DNA of 64,000 nt from CAZIKB01 sp964539665 (GTDB lineage Bacteria > Zhuqueibacterota > Zhuqueibacteria > Oceanimicrobiales > Oceanimicrobiaceae), in NCBI GenBank assembly GCA_964539665.1, contig CAZIKB010000005.1, positions 1-64,000 on the forward strand. Direction: 5' to 3'. Shown in pieces: positions 1-8,990 of this stretch. The position numbers were made by a program, and so were the translations under genes. Within the stretch, counting starts at the first letter, position 1, and each line of letters starts with the position of its first letter. Below the pieces are notes generated by a model. That model had not been told where the DNA came from, made no database searches, and saw only the letters and a program-made list of their open reading frames with translations.

Positions 1-125
1 GTCGTGCCGGATTGGCCGGCTTGACTATATTAGCTTTGCTTGGCGCACTCATATTCACTCCTTATCGTTTTGTTCGCCAGGTTAGTATACAAATATATAA
101 AATTATTTATAACAAATCAAAATAA
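1..125 (+). CDS. C-terminal end of a probable membrane protein (cut by window edge)
   Basis: Frame 3 is open from the first base to a TAA at 123-125. It encodes about 40 residues: a hydrophobic stretch (AGLAGLTILALLGALIF) followed by a basic tail (YRFVRQ...IIYNKSK). That pattern of one membrane helix and a positively charged cytoplasmic end is typical of the last segment of a transporter or polysaccharide exporter. Nothing identifies the family. The other two plus-strand frames are also briefly open, so this could be chance. Confidence 0.35.
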   Translation, partial: RAGLAGLTILALLGALIFTPYRFVRQVSIQIYKIIYNKSK

Positions 126-175
126 ATATCTAAAAAACAATCAATCCTGCAAATATTTATTAGTGTAAATAAGTG

Positions 176-204
176 TTGACTTTTTTATTTGTTTTTTATA
201 AATA
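176..204 (+). promoter_or_regulatory. Candidate sigma-70 type promoter for the fdrA-like gene
   Basis: A TTGACT box at 176-181 is followed after 17 nt by TAAATA at 199-204, in AT-rich DNA about 60 nt before the first start codon. The -35 box is near consensus and the -10 box is weaker. The rest of the 126-259 gap holds no gene. Confidence 0.35.
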
Positions 205-259
205 AATATAAATTTATCAATAATTTCACACATTACAATTAGTTTTCAAATCCCTGGAG

Positions 260-1981
260 ATGTGTATAACGGTGACAAAAATAGAAATTCGACGAGGCGC
301 TTACTATGATTCACTCGTTCTGATGGAATTACAGGTTGCCCTGATGGCCCTGCCCGGCATCAGCAACGCCGGGATTATGATGGGACTGGAGCCCAACAAG
401 GAAATACTCAAACAGAATGGCCTTTTGTCCGAAGAAGCAGAAGCAGCTTTACCCGATGACCTGATAATCAGCCTCGAAGGTGATGGAGAGGCTGCTGTAG
501 AAGCCGCGTTAGCTGAAGTCGATAACTTGCTTAATCGACAACGTGAAATAGGCGATCAGGAGTACCAGCCCAAAAGTATTGAAGCAGCGGTGAAAATTTT
601 ACCAGATGCCAGGTGGGTACTTGTTTCTGTGCCAGGAAAATATGCTGCGGATGTGGCCAGAGAAGCGTTGCGCTTTCAGAAAAATGTTTTTCTTTACAGC
701 GATAATGTGTCGTTAAAAGATGAGGTCCAATTAAAAAAAGAAGCCAGTAAACAAGGACTGTTACTAATGGGACCGGATTGTGGAACGGCCATTGTTAATG
801 GCATTGGATTTGGTTTTGCAAACCATGTGCGTAGGGGACCGATTGGCCTGGTTGGTGCATCTGGAACCGGTTTGCAGCAGGTAACCGCCCGGATTCACCA
901 GTTAGGCAGCGGTATCACTCATGCGCTGGGAACGGGTGGACGAGACATTTCCAGTGAAGTCGGTGGTGTGACTGCTCGACAGGCCCTGGATCTGCTCGCA
1001 CGCGATGCTGAAACGAAAGCTATTGTTCTCATCTCAAAGCCTCCTGCGCCTGAAGTAGCTTCAATCCTGCTGCAAAACGCTCGCAGAGCCGACAAACCTG
1101 TTGTTGTGAATTTCATCGGATATCCCTCTCCTTCTAACTGCGAACAAGGAGACAATCTGCATTTAACCAGTTCCCTCGATGAAGCTGCAGAACTGGCCGT
1201 CAGACTGGCTGCCTCAACAACCGTATCGACTCCCAGCGGGAGATCGCAAGCAAGTTCCCTGGCCAGTGGGCAGCTCTATCTGCGTGGCCTTTTTTCAGGT
1301 GGTACTCTGGCCCATGAAAGCCTGCTCATTTTACAAAATTATCTGTCGGTTATTTATTCCAATATCCCGTTGAGGAAAGAACACAAACTAACTGATTCGC
1401 AAATTAGCCAGGGACACACCATCCTCGACCTCGGTGAGGATGAATTCACGGTCGGTCGTCCCCATCCAATGCTGGACCACACTCTGCGTCTGCAGTGGTT
1501 AGAGCAGGAAGCCCATGATCCCGCTGTCGCGGTTATTTTGCTGGATGTCGTGCTGGGCTACGGCGCTCACCCGGACCCAGCTGGTGAGCTTGCTCCAGCC
1601 ATTGCCAAAGCGCGTGCGCATGCAAAAAAGGGTGGTCGTGATTTAGAAATAGTTGTAGTTATCGTTGGCACAGATGAAGATCCTCAGGACCTGTCCGCCC
1701 AAATCGAATGTTTACAGGCCGCTGGTGCACGCATCGAGACCAGTACCAGAGTTGCTTGCGCTTATGTTGGAAATCATTTGCAGGCCGTTGGTGAACCGAA
1801 TGAACTTCCTCCGGTAGATCTTGAAGTTTTACACAAATCTGTACATGTCATCAACGTTGGTTTGGAGTCCTTCTCTGCAAGTGTCTCAAAACAGCAGGCT
1901 TCAGTTATTCACGTTGACTGGCGGCCTCCTGCTGGAGGCAATGAGAAGCTGATCTCTATTTTGCAGCGAATGAAGAAATAA
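260..1981 (+). CDS. fdrA: FdrA-like protein (AllF-type subunit of oxamate carbamoyltransferase family)
   Basis: The protein has 573 residues, close to the usual FdrA length. It has a Rossmann-like acyl-CoA-synthetase fold region with GPDCGTA at about 171 and glycine-rich loops GLVGASGTGLQQ and LGTGGRD, and a second CoA-ligase-like half after about residue 350. In Enterobacteria FdrA (AllF) acts with YlbE (AllG) and YlbF (AllH) as oxamate carbamoyltransferase in anaerobic allantoin breakdown. The next gene is the YlbE/DUF1116 partner, which supports the call. The start is uncertain: GGAG at 256-259 directly abuts the ATG at 260, while the GTG at 272 lies 12 nt after it and gives MTKIEIRRGAY. 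The true product may therefore be four residues shorter. Confidence 0.88.
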   Translation: MCITVTKIEIRRGAYYDSLVLMELQVALMALPGISNAGIMMGLEPNKEILKQNGLLSEEAEAALPDDLIISLEGDGEAAVEAALAEVDNLLNRQREIGDQEYQPKSIEAAVKILPDARWVLVSVPGKYAADVAREALRFQKNVFLYSDNVSLKDEVQLKKEASKQGLLLMGPDCGTAIVNGIGFGFANHVRRGPIGLVGASGTGLQQVTARIHQLGSGITHALGTGGRDISSEVGGVTARQALDLLARDAETKAIVLISKPPAPEVASILLQNARRADKPVVVNFIGYPSPSNCEQGDNLHLTSSLDEAAELAVRLAASTTVSTPSGRSQASSLASGQLYLRGLFSGGTLAHESLLILQNYLSVIYSNIPLRKEHKLTDSQISQGHTILDLGEDEFTVGRPHPMLDHTLRLQWLEQEAHDPAVAVILLDVVLGYGAHPDPAGELAPAIAKARAHAKKGGRDLEIVVVIVGTDEDPQDLSAQIECLQAAGARIETSTRVACAYVGNHLQAVGEPNELPPVDLEVLHKSVHVINVGLESFSASVSKQQASVIHVDWRPPAGGNEKLISILQRMKK

Positions 1982-2108
1982 TTCGGTACATTGTTTATGA
2001 ACATAGATTTACGCTATTGATTAAGAACGACGATTCGCAATGATTACGCCGATCATAAAAATAAATTAATGCTTCAATACAGTTGAAGTGCTTGGAAAGG
2101 AGCCAACT

Positions 2109-3350
2109 ATGGACATTGATCAAGCTAACAAAGAAGCAACAGAAAACATGATTGAAGCCCGGGCCGTTTTGATTGGATTGGGTAAGGCCCGCGATGTAAT
2201 CCCCGACATGCGAGATAATTTGCTACTACATGCCGGGCCGCCAATTACCTGGGAACATGCTTCCGGCCCCATGAGAGGAGCCATTACAGGCGCACTCATA
2301 TTCGAAGGGGAAGCCAAAAATGAGAAGGAAGCCCAAATTTTGGTTGAAAGCGGCAAAATCGAGCTTGAGCCCTGTCACCACCATCAAACAGTTGGACCAA
2401 TGGCTGGCGTCACTTCATCATCGATGTCGGTTTATATCATTGAGAACCAAATCCATGGTAATCGCGCGTTTTCCAATTTGAATGAAGGATACGGCAAAGT
2501 GTTGCGCTACGGCGCCTTTGATGCAGAGGTACAGAATCGGTTGAAATGGATGGAGGAAGTCATGTCCCCAGTTTTGAAGGAAGCTATTGAGGCGTGCGGC
2601 GGAATTGACATCAAGGCGCTGCTTTCGGAAGCTCTCCACATGGGTGATGAGGGGCATAATCGCAACAAAGCAGGCTCTATATTATATTTGAAGTCGCTAG
2701 CTCCTAATATCGCCAAAACGTGCAAGGACAGCAAAATTAGCTCTCAAGTGCTGAAGGCGATTGGCGAAAATGCGTTGAGTGTACTCAATCCAGTGATGGC
2801 AGCCTGCAAAGTTATGGCTGATGCAGCGCACGGCATTGCGGGTAGCACTATCGTTACGACTATGGCTCGTAACGGCACCGATTTTGGTATTCGAGTCAGT
2901 GGTCTGGAAGACCTGTGGTTAACTGCGCCAGCGCAGATACCTAAAGGACTCTACTTTCCGGGCTACGGCGATGAACACGCCAACGCCGACATCGGCGACA
3001 GCACCATTACGGAAACAGCGGGAATCGGGGGATTTGCCATGGCAGCGGCGCCAGCCATAGTCACTTTCGTCAGCGGCTCGCCCAGGGACGCTGTGAACAC
3101 GACTATGGAAATGTATGAAATCGCTTTTAGTGAACATAAATATTTCACTATTCCGCAGTTAAATTTCCGTGGGACGCCAACAGGTATTGACATCCGAAAA
3201 GTGGTTGAAACCGGCATCACCCCTCGCGTTAATACCGGCATCGCTCATAAAGAACCAGGTATAGGCCAGATCGGTGCAGGCCTGGTCCGCCCGCCTTTGG
3301 CTATTTTTGAGGCAGCCTTGGTGGCTTTTGCTGAAAAATACGAGATTTAG
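2109..3350 (+). CDS. DUF1116 family protein (YlbE/AllG-like)
   Basis: The protein has 413 residues from the ATG at 2109, which has an AAAGGAG box at 2096-2102 with 6-nt spacing. A GTG at 2088 in the same frame has no such site. Conserved DUF1116 features are the N-terminal LIGLGKARDVIPDM stretch, PITWEHASGPMRGA, the histidine cluster ELEPCHHHQTVGPMAGVTS, and a C-terminal GIAHKEPGIGQIGAG loop. AllG is one subunit of the AllFGH oxamate carbamoyltransferase. Together with the upstream FdrA this suggests a carbamoyl-transfer enzyme acting on an oxamate-like or other carbamoylated substrate. The third subunit (AllH, DUF2877) and a carbamate kinase are not in the window, so the substrate is unproven. 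The gene ends convergently with the permease gene at 3490. Confidence 0.87.
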   Translation: MDIDQANKEATENMIEARAVLIGLGKARDVIPDMRDNLLLHAGPPITWEHASGPMRGAITGALIFEGEAKNEKEAQILVESGKIELEPCHHHQTVGPMAGVTSSSMSVYIIENQIHGNRAFSNLNEGYGKVLRYGAFDAEVQNRLKWMEEVMSPVLKEAIEACGGIDIKALLSEALHMGDEGHNRNKAGSILYLKSLAPNIAKTCKDSKISSQVLKAIGENALSVLNPVMAACKVMADAAHGIAGSTIVTTMARNGTDFGIRVSGLEDLWLTAPAQIPKGLYFPGYGDEHANADIGDSTITETAGIGGFAMAAAPAIVTFVSGSPRDAVNTTMEMYEIAFSEHKYFTIPQLNFRGTPTGIDIRKVVETGITPRVNTGIAHKEPGIGQIGAGLVRPPLAIFEAALVAFAEKYEI

Positions 3351-3429
3351 AATGTAGTTGCCTTTAGTGTAACAAATTATTTCTGAGCGTTCCCTGAATA
3401 CAACAATTCGGCTTCTGTAAAATACTCCT

Positions 3430-3462
3430 ATTCATCAGATGAACTGTATTCAACCGATGAGT
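3430..3462. repeat. 33-nt palindromic repeat, copy 1
   Basis: This is a degenerate 33-nt imperfect palindrome with outer parts ATTCATCAGATGA and AACCGATGAGT. It aligns without gaps to the copies at 10887-10919 and 15421-15453. It lies between the convergent stop codons of the DUF1116 gene and the permease gene, so it may act as a bidirectional terminator or be a mobile palindromic element. Confidence 0.6.
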
Positions 3463-3489
3463 GTAGAAAAAAGCAAAAAAAACCGCGAG

Positions 3490-4713
3490 TCATTCGGCGC
3501 GTAATGCATCAATCGGATGCATCAGTGAAGCTTTCCTCGCCGGGTAAACGCCAAATATCAGAGCTATCGAAAGAGAAAAAGACAGCGACAGGGTGAGAGA
3601 TTCATACGAAATCAGAGCTTGCCACGCCGTCCCGTACTGTACAATAAAAACGCCCGTTATACCAATAATCACACCCAAACAGCTGCCGGTCATTCCCAGT
3701 ATCAAAGCCTCGGAAATAAACTGCACTAAAATATCCTTGGGTCGGGCGCCGGTTGCCATGCGTAATCCAATTTCATTGATTCTTTCCTTGATAGAAAGCA
3801 GCATGATAGCCAGAATGCCTATACCACCAACAAACAGAGAAATGGCAGCTATACCCGCAATCAGCATTGTAAACATATCAGAGGTTTGTTTTTCAGCTTC
3901 GAGGATATTGACTTGATTCTGTATAGTAAAATCATCCGCTTTTCCACGACGTTCGAGACGATGCCGGTCACGCAGCAATTGCCTTATTTCCACCGCTGCC
4001 GCATCCATCAGTTCTCGCTTTTCAACCTTGACAAAAATTCTTCTGATATAATCCAGATTAAACACACGTCGTAGCGCTGTATTTATAGGGATGATAATTT
4101 GATTGTCTTGATCAGCGCCATCCGGGCTAACTCCTTTCGATTTCAAAACACCGATGACTTTAAATGGAATATTGCCAATGCGGATGGTCTCTCCCAAAGG
4201 ATCTTCATTTTCAAATAGATTATTTTGAACCCCCGTGCCTAATACAGCAACTCGCTGCATGGCTTTATTTTCTTCTTCATTGAAAAACCGCCCAATGGTT
4301 GTCGGAAAATTGCGGATGTCGCGGAAATCATTTGTGGTGCCCAGGACAGTAGTCATGGTTGTGATATTCCCATACTTAACTTTAAGTGCCTTGCTTTGTG
4401 TGGGCGTCGCCAATTTGATTGAAGGACATTCATCAGAAATGGCTTGGTAATCCTTCAACACCAGCGTTGTGACATTTCCTACTAATTGTCTTCTGCTGAC
4501 TATCTTTTTTACCTGGCCAGCATTGACAACCAACAAATTGTCACCCATTTCTTTAATATTTTGCAACACTGCACTTTGCGCACCTTTTCCGATGGCAATC
4601 ATCAGTATGACTGTGGCAACACCAATTGTAATTCCCAACAATGCCAGAAAAGTTCTGAGTTTGTGTGCGAGTAGTGTTTTTCTCGAAAGTTTAATATTTC
4701 GATATAGCTTCAT
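3490..4713 (-). CDS. MacB-type ABC transporter permease (second of pair)
   Basis: The product has 407 residues with the four-helix MacB/FtsX topology. An N-terminal membrane helix (about 18-40, LRTFLALLGITIGVATVILM) is followed by a periplasmic core domain (about 45-250) and a C-terminal FtsX domain with three helices. The cytoplasmic coupling motif is INEIGLRMATGARPKDILVQF. The gene ends in the usual HPIDALRAE tail. Its start overlaps the stop of the preceding permease by 4 nt (ATGA), which indicates translational coupling and a likely permease heterodimer. It belongs to the operon adaptor, ATPase, permease, permease. Substrates of such tripartite pumps range from macrolides to peptides and lipids, and the sequence does not identify one. 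Confidence 0.9.
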   Translation of the reverse strand: MKLYRNIKLSRKTLLAHKLRTFLALLGITIGVATVILMIAIGKGAQSAVLQNIKEMGDNLLVVNAGQVKKIVSRRQLVGNVTTLVLKDYQAISDECPSIKLATPTQSKALKVKYGNITTMTTVLGTTNDFRDIRNFPTTIGRFFNEEENKAMQRVAVLGTGVQNNLFENEDPLGETIRIGNIPFKVIGVLKSKGVSPDGADQDNQIIIPINTALRRVFNLDYIRRIFVKVEKRELMDAAAVEIRQLLRDRHRLERRGKADDFTIQNQVNILEAEKQTSDMFTMLIAGIAAISLFVGGIGILAIMLLSIKERINEIGLRMATGARPKDILVQFISEALILGMTGSCLGVIIGITGVFIVQYGTAWQALISYESLTLSLSFSLSIALIFGVYPARKASLMHPIDALRAE

Positions 4714-5927
4714 CGTAACGTGGCAACTGGTTCAAAGGAGGCTGCCCGTCGTGCCGGGAAAACACCCGCAGCAAGTCCCACAACAGTCGAAGAAACAATC
4801 CCTAATATTAATGCCTGCCAGGAAATGACCACTGGAAGATTCATCATCACCGTCAATACTCGCACACCAAGTATTCCAAACAAAATTCCTATGATCCCGC
4901 CAACAAGTGTGACGACTGTCGATTCCATGAGAAACTGCAGGAGAATATCTTTCGACCGGGCGCCGACAGCCTTACGCAGTCCGATTTCACCAGTCCGTTC
5001 GTTGACCGTAATAAGCATTAAATTCGCTATTACTATTGCCCCAACAATCAGAGCGATACCAGCAATTAATGGCAAAAAGACATTGAAAACTTTAGTCGCA
5101 CTGGCAACCATCTTTTGCACTTGCACGGGAGTAATGATATGGAAATCATCCGGCTCGCCTTCCACGAGATGGTGTCGTTCTCTGAGCATTTCTGCAATTT
5201 GGTCTGCAGTATTTTCCATCCCTTCAGTAGTTTTCACTCGAATCTTTGCAGACATGATGTAATCAACATTTTGCAAACGCCGCATTGCTGTTGTAACTGG
5301 AACCCAAATTTCATTATCCCTGTTCATACCATGCGGATCCATACCCATAGGAGTCAAAATCCCTTTTACGCGAAATGGAGCATTGCCGATGCGGATTTGT
5401 TGATCCAATGGATCATCCGCTCCGAACAGTTCCTCCACAACATCCGTACCAAGCAATGCTACCCGAGCTGAATGTCTGATATCTTCCTCTGTGAAAAATT
5501 CACCACTGGTGACGCTCCTGTTCCAGACCTGTTCGGCATTTGGTGAATGGCCAAAAATCCTGATATTAGCGCTTTTTTCTTTAAATTTGACCTCGCGGCC
5601 AGAGATCATCTGCATGGGATCCCAAACATTGATATTTGAGATTTCTGCCTGAATTGTTTCGAGATCTTCAAGAGTCAAGGTTGTGACCGGCCCGGTAGGA
5701 GTTCGACCACTCAACATTTGGCCGCCGCCGGCCATGACAATAATATCAGAGGCGCTAAATAATTTTCTAATATTACCCATAATTTTTTTCTCTGAGCCTT
5801 TACCAAGTGAAATAACCAGAGTAAGGGCGGTAATTCCCACTACGATTCCTATCATCATAAAAAATGTTCGCAGTTTGTATCGCAGCATGGTTCGAAAACC
5901 GCTTTTTATCATTGGACTTTTTTTCAT
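4710..5927 (-). CDS. MacB-type ABC transporter permease (first of pair)
   Basis: The product has 405 residues and shares its architecture with the downstream permease. It has an N-terminal helix (LRTFFMMIGIVVGITALTLV), a periplasmic core domain and a C-terminal FtsX domain carrying the motif TGEIGLRKAVGARSKDILLQF. The two genes probably arose by tandem duplication of a stand-alone permease. In classical MacB the ATPase is fused to a single permease that homodimerises, whereas here the ATPase is separate and there are two permeases. A 104-nt gap, holding a palindromic repeat at its far end, separates this gene from the ATPase gene. Confidence 0.9.
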   Translation of the reverse strand: MKKSPMIKSGFRTMLRYKLRTFFMMIGIVVGITALTLVISLGKGSEKKIMGNIRKLFSASDIIVMAGGGQMLSGRTPTGPVTTLTLEDLETIQAEISNINVWDPMQMISGREVKFKEKSANIRIFGHSPNAEQVWNRSVTSGEFFTEEDIRHSARVALLGTDVVEELFGADDPLDQQIRIGNAPFRVKGILTPMGMDPHGMNRDNEIWVPVTTAMRRLQNVDYIMSAKIRVKTTEGMENTADQIAEMLRERHHLVEGEPDDFHIITPVQVQKMVASATKVFNVFLPLIAGIALIVGAIVIANLMLITVNERTGEIGLRKAVGARSKDILLQFLMESTVVTLVGGIIGILFGILGVRVLTVMMNLPVVISWQALILGIVSSTVVGLAAGVFPARRAASFEPVATLR

Positions 5928-6019
5928 CGTGTTCTCCTGTTATTACAAAGCAATTCTATATTTAAGCGTAATCACTTTCCGAAATATCCGCAAGTTCCAA
6001 TTGGGTTATATGTCCAAGT

Positions 6020-6067
6020 GGAAGCCTCGATTCATCGAGGTTGAATCCCAAATGAATTTGGGCTTCC
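6020..6067. repeat. Double-hairpin repeat, copy A (overlaps ATPase gene 3' end)
   Basis: The element contains two 16-nt palindromes in tandem, CCTCGATTCATCGAGG and CCCAAATGAATTTGGG, each with 7-bp arms around a 2-nt centre. GGAAG and CTTCC lie at its two ends. The same arrangement occurs in opposite orientation at 26202-26248. The element covers the last 11 codons and the stop codon of the ABC ATPase gene. Confidence 0.75.
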
Positions 6068-6775
6068 AGATGACCTTATTTCCAGAGCCGCATCTTTCGG
6101 CTCAACGATTTTTTCATCACTCACAATCTGCCCATCAGCAAGTCTTATAATGCGCTGTGCATGGTTTGCAATATTCTGATCATGAGTAATTAGCACAATC
6201 GTTCTGCCATTGCGATTCAAATTCTGACAAATGGAAATAATCTCCAGACCTGAACGTGAGTCAAGATTTCCGGTTGGCTCATCCGCAAGAATAATTTCCG
6301 GATCATTGACCAGAGCACGGGCAATCGCCACCCGCTGCTGCTGTCCACCGGATAGTTCATTCGGGAAATGCTGCATTCGATCTTCCAGTCCCACAATACG
6401 CAATGCGTCCGTAGCCAATCTTTTTAAATCAGAACGATCCGAGTAAATGAGTGGAAGTTCAACATTTTCCAGAGCGCTGGTTCGCTCAAGAAGATGAAAA
6501 GTCTGAAACACAAAACCGATTTTCTGGTTGCGTAATTTAGCTAACTCATCGATGCTCAGCCCACTCACTTCCCGTTCGTCAAGCAGATAAGATCCGCTGG
6601 TAGAACGATCAAGCAGGCCAATAATATTCATCAAAGTAGACTTGCCGGAGCCTGAAGGTCCCACAATAGCCACAAACTCACCTGGGGTAATGGTCAAAGA
6701 AACATCCCTGAGCACCTCGACAGCAGTACTTCCATCCTTGCTGTATGTTTTGCTGATTTTCTGAATTTGTATCAT
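6032..6775 (-). CDS. ABC transporter ATP-binding protein (MacB/LolD type)
   Basis: The product has 247 residues from the ATG at 6775, which has an AGGAG box in the preceding 15 nt. Longer in-frame starts up to 6895 would overlap the adaptor gene and are unlikely. Walker A is GPSGSGKST at 39-47, the ABC signature LSGGQ at 141-145, Walker B IILADE at 161-166 and the H-loop histidine at 198. It energises the two permeases downstream. It is oddly terminated: residues from about 237 (GSPNSFGIQPR) and the TGA are encoded by a double-hairpin repeat, so the original C-terminus has probably been replaced. The catalytic core is intact. Confidence 0.93.
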   Translation of the reverse strand: MIQIQKISKTYSKDGSTAVEVLRDVSLTITPGEFVAIVGPSGSGKSTLMNIIGLLDRSTSGSYLLDEREVSGLSIDELAKLRNQKIGFVFQTFHLLERTSALENVELPLIYSDRSDLKRLATDALRIVGLEDRMQHFPNELSGGQQQRVAIARALVNDPEIILADEPTGNLDSRSGLEIISICQNLNRNGRTIVLITHDQNIANHAQRIIRLADGQIVSDEKIVEPKDAALEIRSSGSPNSFGIQPR

Positions 6776-6794
6776 TATGTTTCTCCTCATTTGT

Positions 6795-7886
6795 TCATTT
6801 GTAAGTAGGTTGCAAGTCAACATCTTCGATAACGATTTGTTCACCTTCCTCCAGTCCTTCCAGAATCTCGGTATAATTTTCATCCTTCCAACCAATCCTG
6901 ACCTCGCGCTTTACTGGTTGATTGTTCTCTATCGCCCAGACAAATTTGCTGCCGCTCTCCCGACGAATGGCTTTATTGGGTACCGTCAGCACATTCAGCC
7001 GGGTCTCCAATAAAATTCTGACTGTAGTGGTCATCTCAGGACGCAGAATTTTGCCCTGGCTGTCTGTTATCTCAACTATGGTCACATAGTTAACCACGTT
7101 ATCCTGAATCTCGGCTGTGGGGTAGATGGCAGTTACCCGGCCAATAAAATCTGTGTTATAATAAGTATCCACGGTAAAAGTCGCGACCTGTCCTTCATTG
7201 ATTCTGCCGATGTCTGTTTCATCCACATAGGCCCAGACCTCTAAACGCTCCAAATCGATGATTGTAACAAAAGTGGGTGAAGCAAAACTTGCTGCAACGG
7301 TTTCACCTTCCTGAGTGGAAACCGAAGCCACCACCCCGGAAATTGGAGCGCGGATTTTTGTGAAGTCTAATTGAATTCTCTCATATTCCAAACTGGCTTC
7401 GGTTAGCTTAAACTGTGACTTAGCGACATCAAATCCTCTTTCCGCAATATCCATTTCATTTTTTGAAATGAAACTTTTTTTCAAGAGCGATTGCTGCCGA
7501 TCTAAGTCCAACCTGGCAAAATCCATATTTGCCCTGGCAGATTCCACCGCCGCCAAAGCCTGATTATACCTGGCTTGAAATTCAGTAGGATCAAGTTCAG
7601 CCAGCAGATCACCCTTTTTTACCTGGTCGCCGATATTTACATAAAGATGCTTCACAATACCTGAGACTCGCGAGCCCACACGTACTTCAGCGCCTACCAT
7701 AGGTTTGATGATACCAGTGGCTAACACCGATGAACCAATATCTCGACGTGTGACGACTGTGCTTTGTAAACTGGTAGAATTATCCCGACTATCCTGGGAA
7801 AATAAACCAATTGTCACACTGATAAATAAACCCGTGACAACAACTGCTCCGCTCATTATCCAAACTCTTTTAGTATTTTTTTTCAT
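6795..7886 (-). CDS. Periplasmic adaptor (MacA/HlyD family) of tripartite efflux pump
   Basis: The protein has 363 residues. An N-terminal membrane anchor (about 9-30) is followed by a biotinyl-lipoyl half-motif (VGSRVSGIVKHLYVNIGDQV), an alpha-helical hairpin (about 105-175) and the second lipoyl half (IRAPISGVVASVSTQEGETV). A beta-barrel domain and a membrane-proximal domain ending LEGLEEGEQIV complete it. This is the standard MacA layout. It would link the inner-membrane permeases to a TolC-type outer-membrane channel, which is not encoded nearby. It is the first gene of the minus-strand operon and lies 19 nt before the ATPase gene. Confidence 0.92.
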   Translation of the reverse strand: MKKNTKRVWIMSGAVVVTGLFISVTIGLFSQDSRDNSTSLQSTVVTRRDIGSSVLATGIIKPMVGAEVRVGSRVSGIVKHLYVNIGDQVKKGDLLAELDPTEFQARYNQALAAVESARANMDFARLDLDRQQSLLKKSFISKNEMDIAERGFDVAKSQFKLTEASLEYERIQLDFTKIRAPISGVVASVSTQEGETVAASFASPTFVTIIDLERLEVWAYVDETDIGRINEGQVATFTVDTYYNTDFIGRVTAIYPTAEIQDNVVNYVTIVEITDSQGKILRPEMTTTVRILLETRLNVLTVPNKAIRRESGSKFVWAIENNQPVKREVRIGWKDENYTEILEGLEEGEQIVIEDVDLQPTYK

Positions 7887-7982
7887 TTACTCTGCCCGCT
7901 CTTTTGCTTTTTAATTAGTTCAATAATATCGATATAAAATTGACATCTATGATGGCAACGTCATCAACATAAACAATTATTA

Positions 7983-8006
7983 TTTAATATTCAAGTAAAT
8001 ATTAAA
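7983..8006. promoter_or_regulatory. Candidate MarR-type operator in the divergent pump/regulator region
   Basis: A perfect inverted repeat, TTTAATATT and AATATTAAA with a 6-nt centre, lies in the 200-nt AT-rich gap between the divergent adaptor gene and the MarR-like gene. Its length and position fit a MarR dimer site controlling both. AT-rich palindromes also arise by chance, so this is inference. Confidence 0.4.
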
Positions 8007-8086
8007 ATATATTTGGATATTATAGTATTATTGTTTATATTTGGCTATTCTAACAAGATTTATAAATTAACAATGAGCATTATGCT

Positions 8087-8749
8087 ATGAAACAGCCTTA
8101 TCAACTTTTAAGTGAATTGGTCACCTTATTGGAGGAGTTCACAGCTCAAAAAAAACACGAAGAGATGTCCCTGGAGTCATTTATTCTGTGGCTCAACAGT
8201 GAAGTGCTTTTTAAGCAAACACGGTTGTCCAATAATCTAAACGAACCTAACCAGCCAAAAGGACATCATCCGGGAGACATAAATATCAAACTCACCTTTT
8301 TTCTGATAATGATGTCTAAACATTTTAAGGTCTATTCCAAAAAGGTGCTGGTGGATTCTGACCTGGTGAGCATTGACGGCCATACCTTTTTAGCTACATT
8401 ATATCATGCTGAAAGTCTGAGAAAAATGGAACTCATAAACGTCAATTATACTGAAGTGCCCACCGGTATAGAGGTCATAAACAGACTTTTAAAAAAGGGA
8501 TTCATTGAAGAATTTGACGATCCGAATGACAAGCGATCAAAAAGAGTCAGAATAACTAAAACAGGAAAAACAGAGTTTGAGAATACTTTTCCACACATGA
8601 AAAAAGTTATTAAAATAATGGGCGGTAACTTATCTGAAGAACAAAAAATACAATTAATCAGTTTTCTAAAGCAATTGAATGATTTTCATGTTTCTCTCTA
8701 CAAGGAGGCTAAAACACTGAGCTTAGACCAACTTGTGGAGCAAGTGTGA
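8087..8749 (+). CDS. MarR-like winged-helix transcriptional regulator
   Basis: The product has 220 residues, longer than a typical MarR because of an N-terminal helical extension of about 70 residues. A winged-helix domain spans about 95-165. The wing contains DPNDKRSKRVRITKTGK, the classical MarR wing sequence, followed by dimerisation helices. It is transcribed divergently from the MacA-ATPase-permease operon across a 200-nt gap with a 9+9 bp palindrome, so it is the likely regulator of that efflux system. The inducing ligand is unknown. Confidence 0.8.
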   Translation: MKQPYQLLSELVTLLEEFTAQKKHEEMSLESFILWLNSEVLFKQTRLSNNLNEPNQPKGHHPGDINIKLTFFLIMMSKHFKVYSKKVLVDSDLVSIDGHTFLATLYHAESLRKMELINVNYTEVPTGIEVINRLLKKGFIEEFDDPNDKRSKRVRITKTGKTEFENTFPHMKKVIKIMGGNLSEEQKIQLISFLKQLNDFHVSLYKEAKTLSLDQLVEQV

Positions 8750-8990
8750 TGCCTGATATTATTTCTTGACTTTAAATTGAAGGTTAGTATATTATCAATG
8801 AAGTAAATGAAACACAAAATTATCATCCCCATCTTCATTTCCACAACATAGAAATTAATGAGTATCGCAATTATTGCTGTTCTTATAGATGTAATTTTCA
8901 TAGCAGGATTCATGCGGGAAGAGGTTTAATTTCAGAAAATTTCTTATACTTTACACTATTCCGTTTTACAATGAATTAAGGAGGGTAAAT

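Noticed and set aside
6776..6895. Longer N-terminus of the ABC ATPase
   Set aside because: It would overlap the adaptor gene by 101 nt, has no family homology, and the ATG at 6775 has a good ribosome site.
8698..8913. Minus-strand frame of 71 codons between the MarR gene and the lipoprotein gene
   Set aside because: It overlaps the 3' end of the MarR gene and has no recognisable features.
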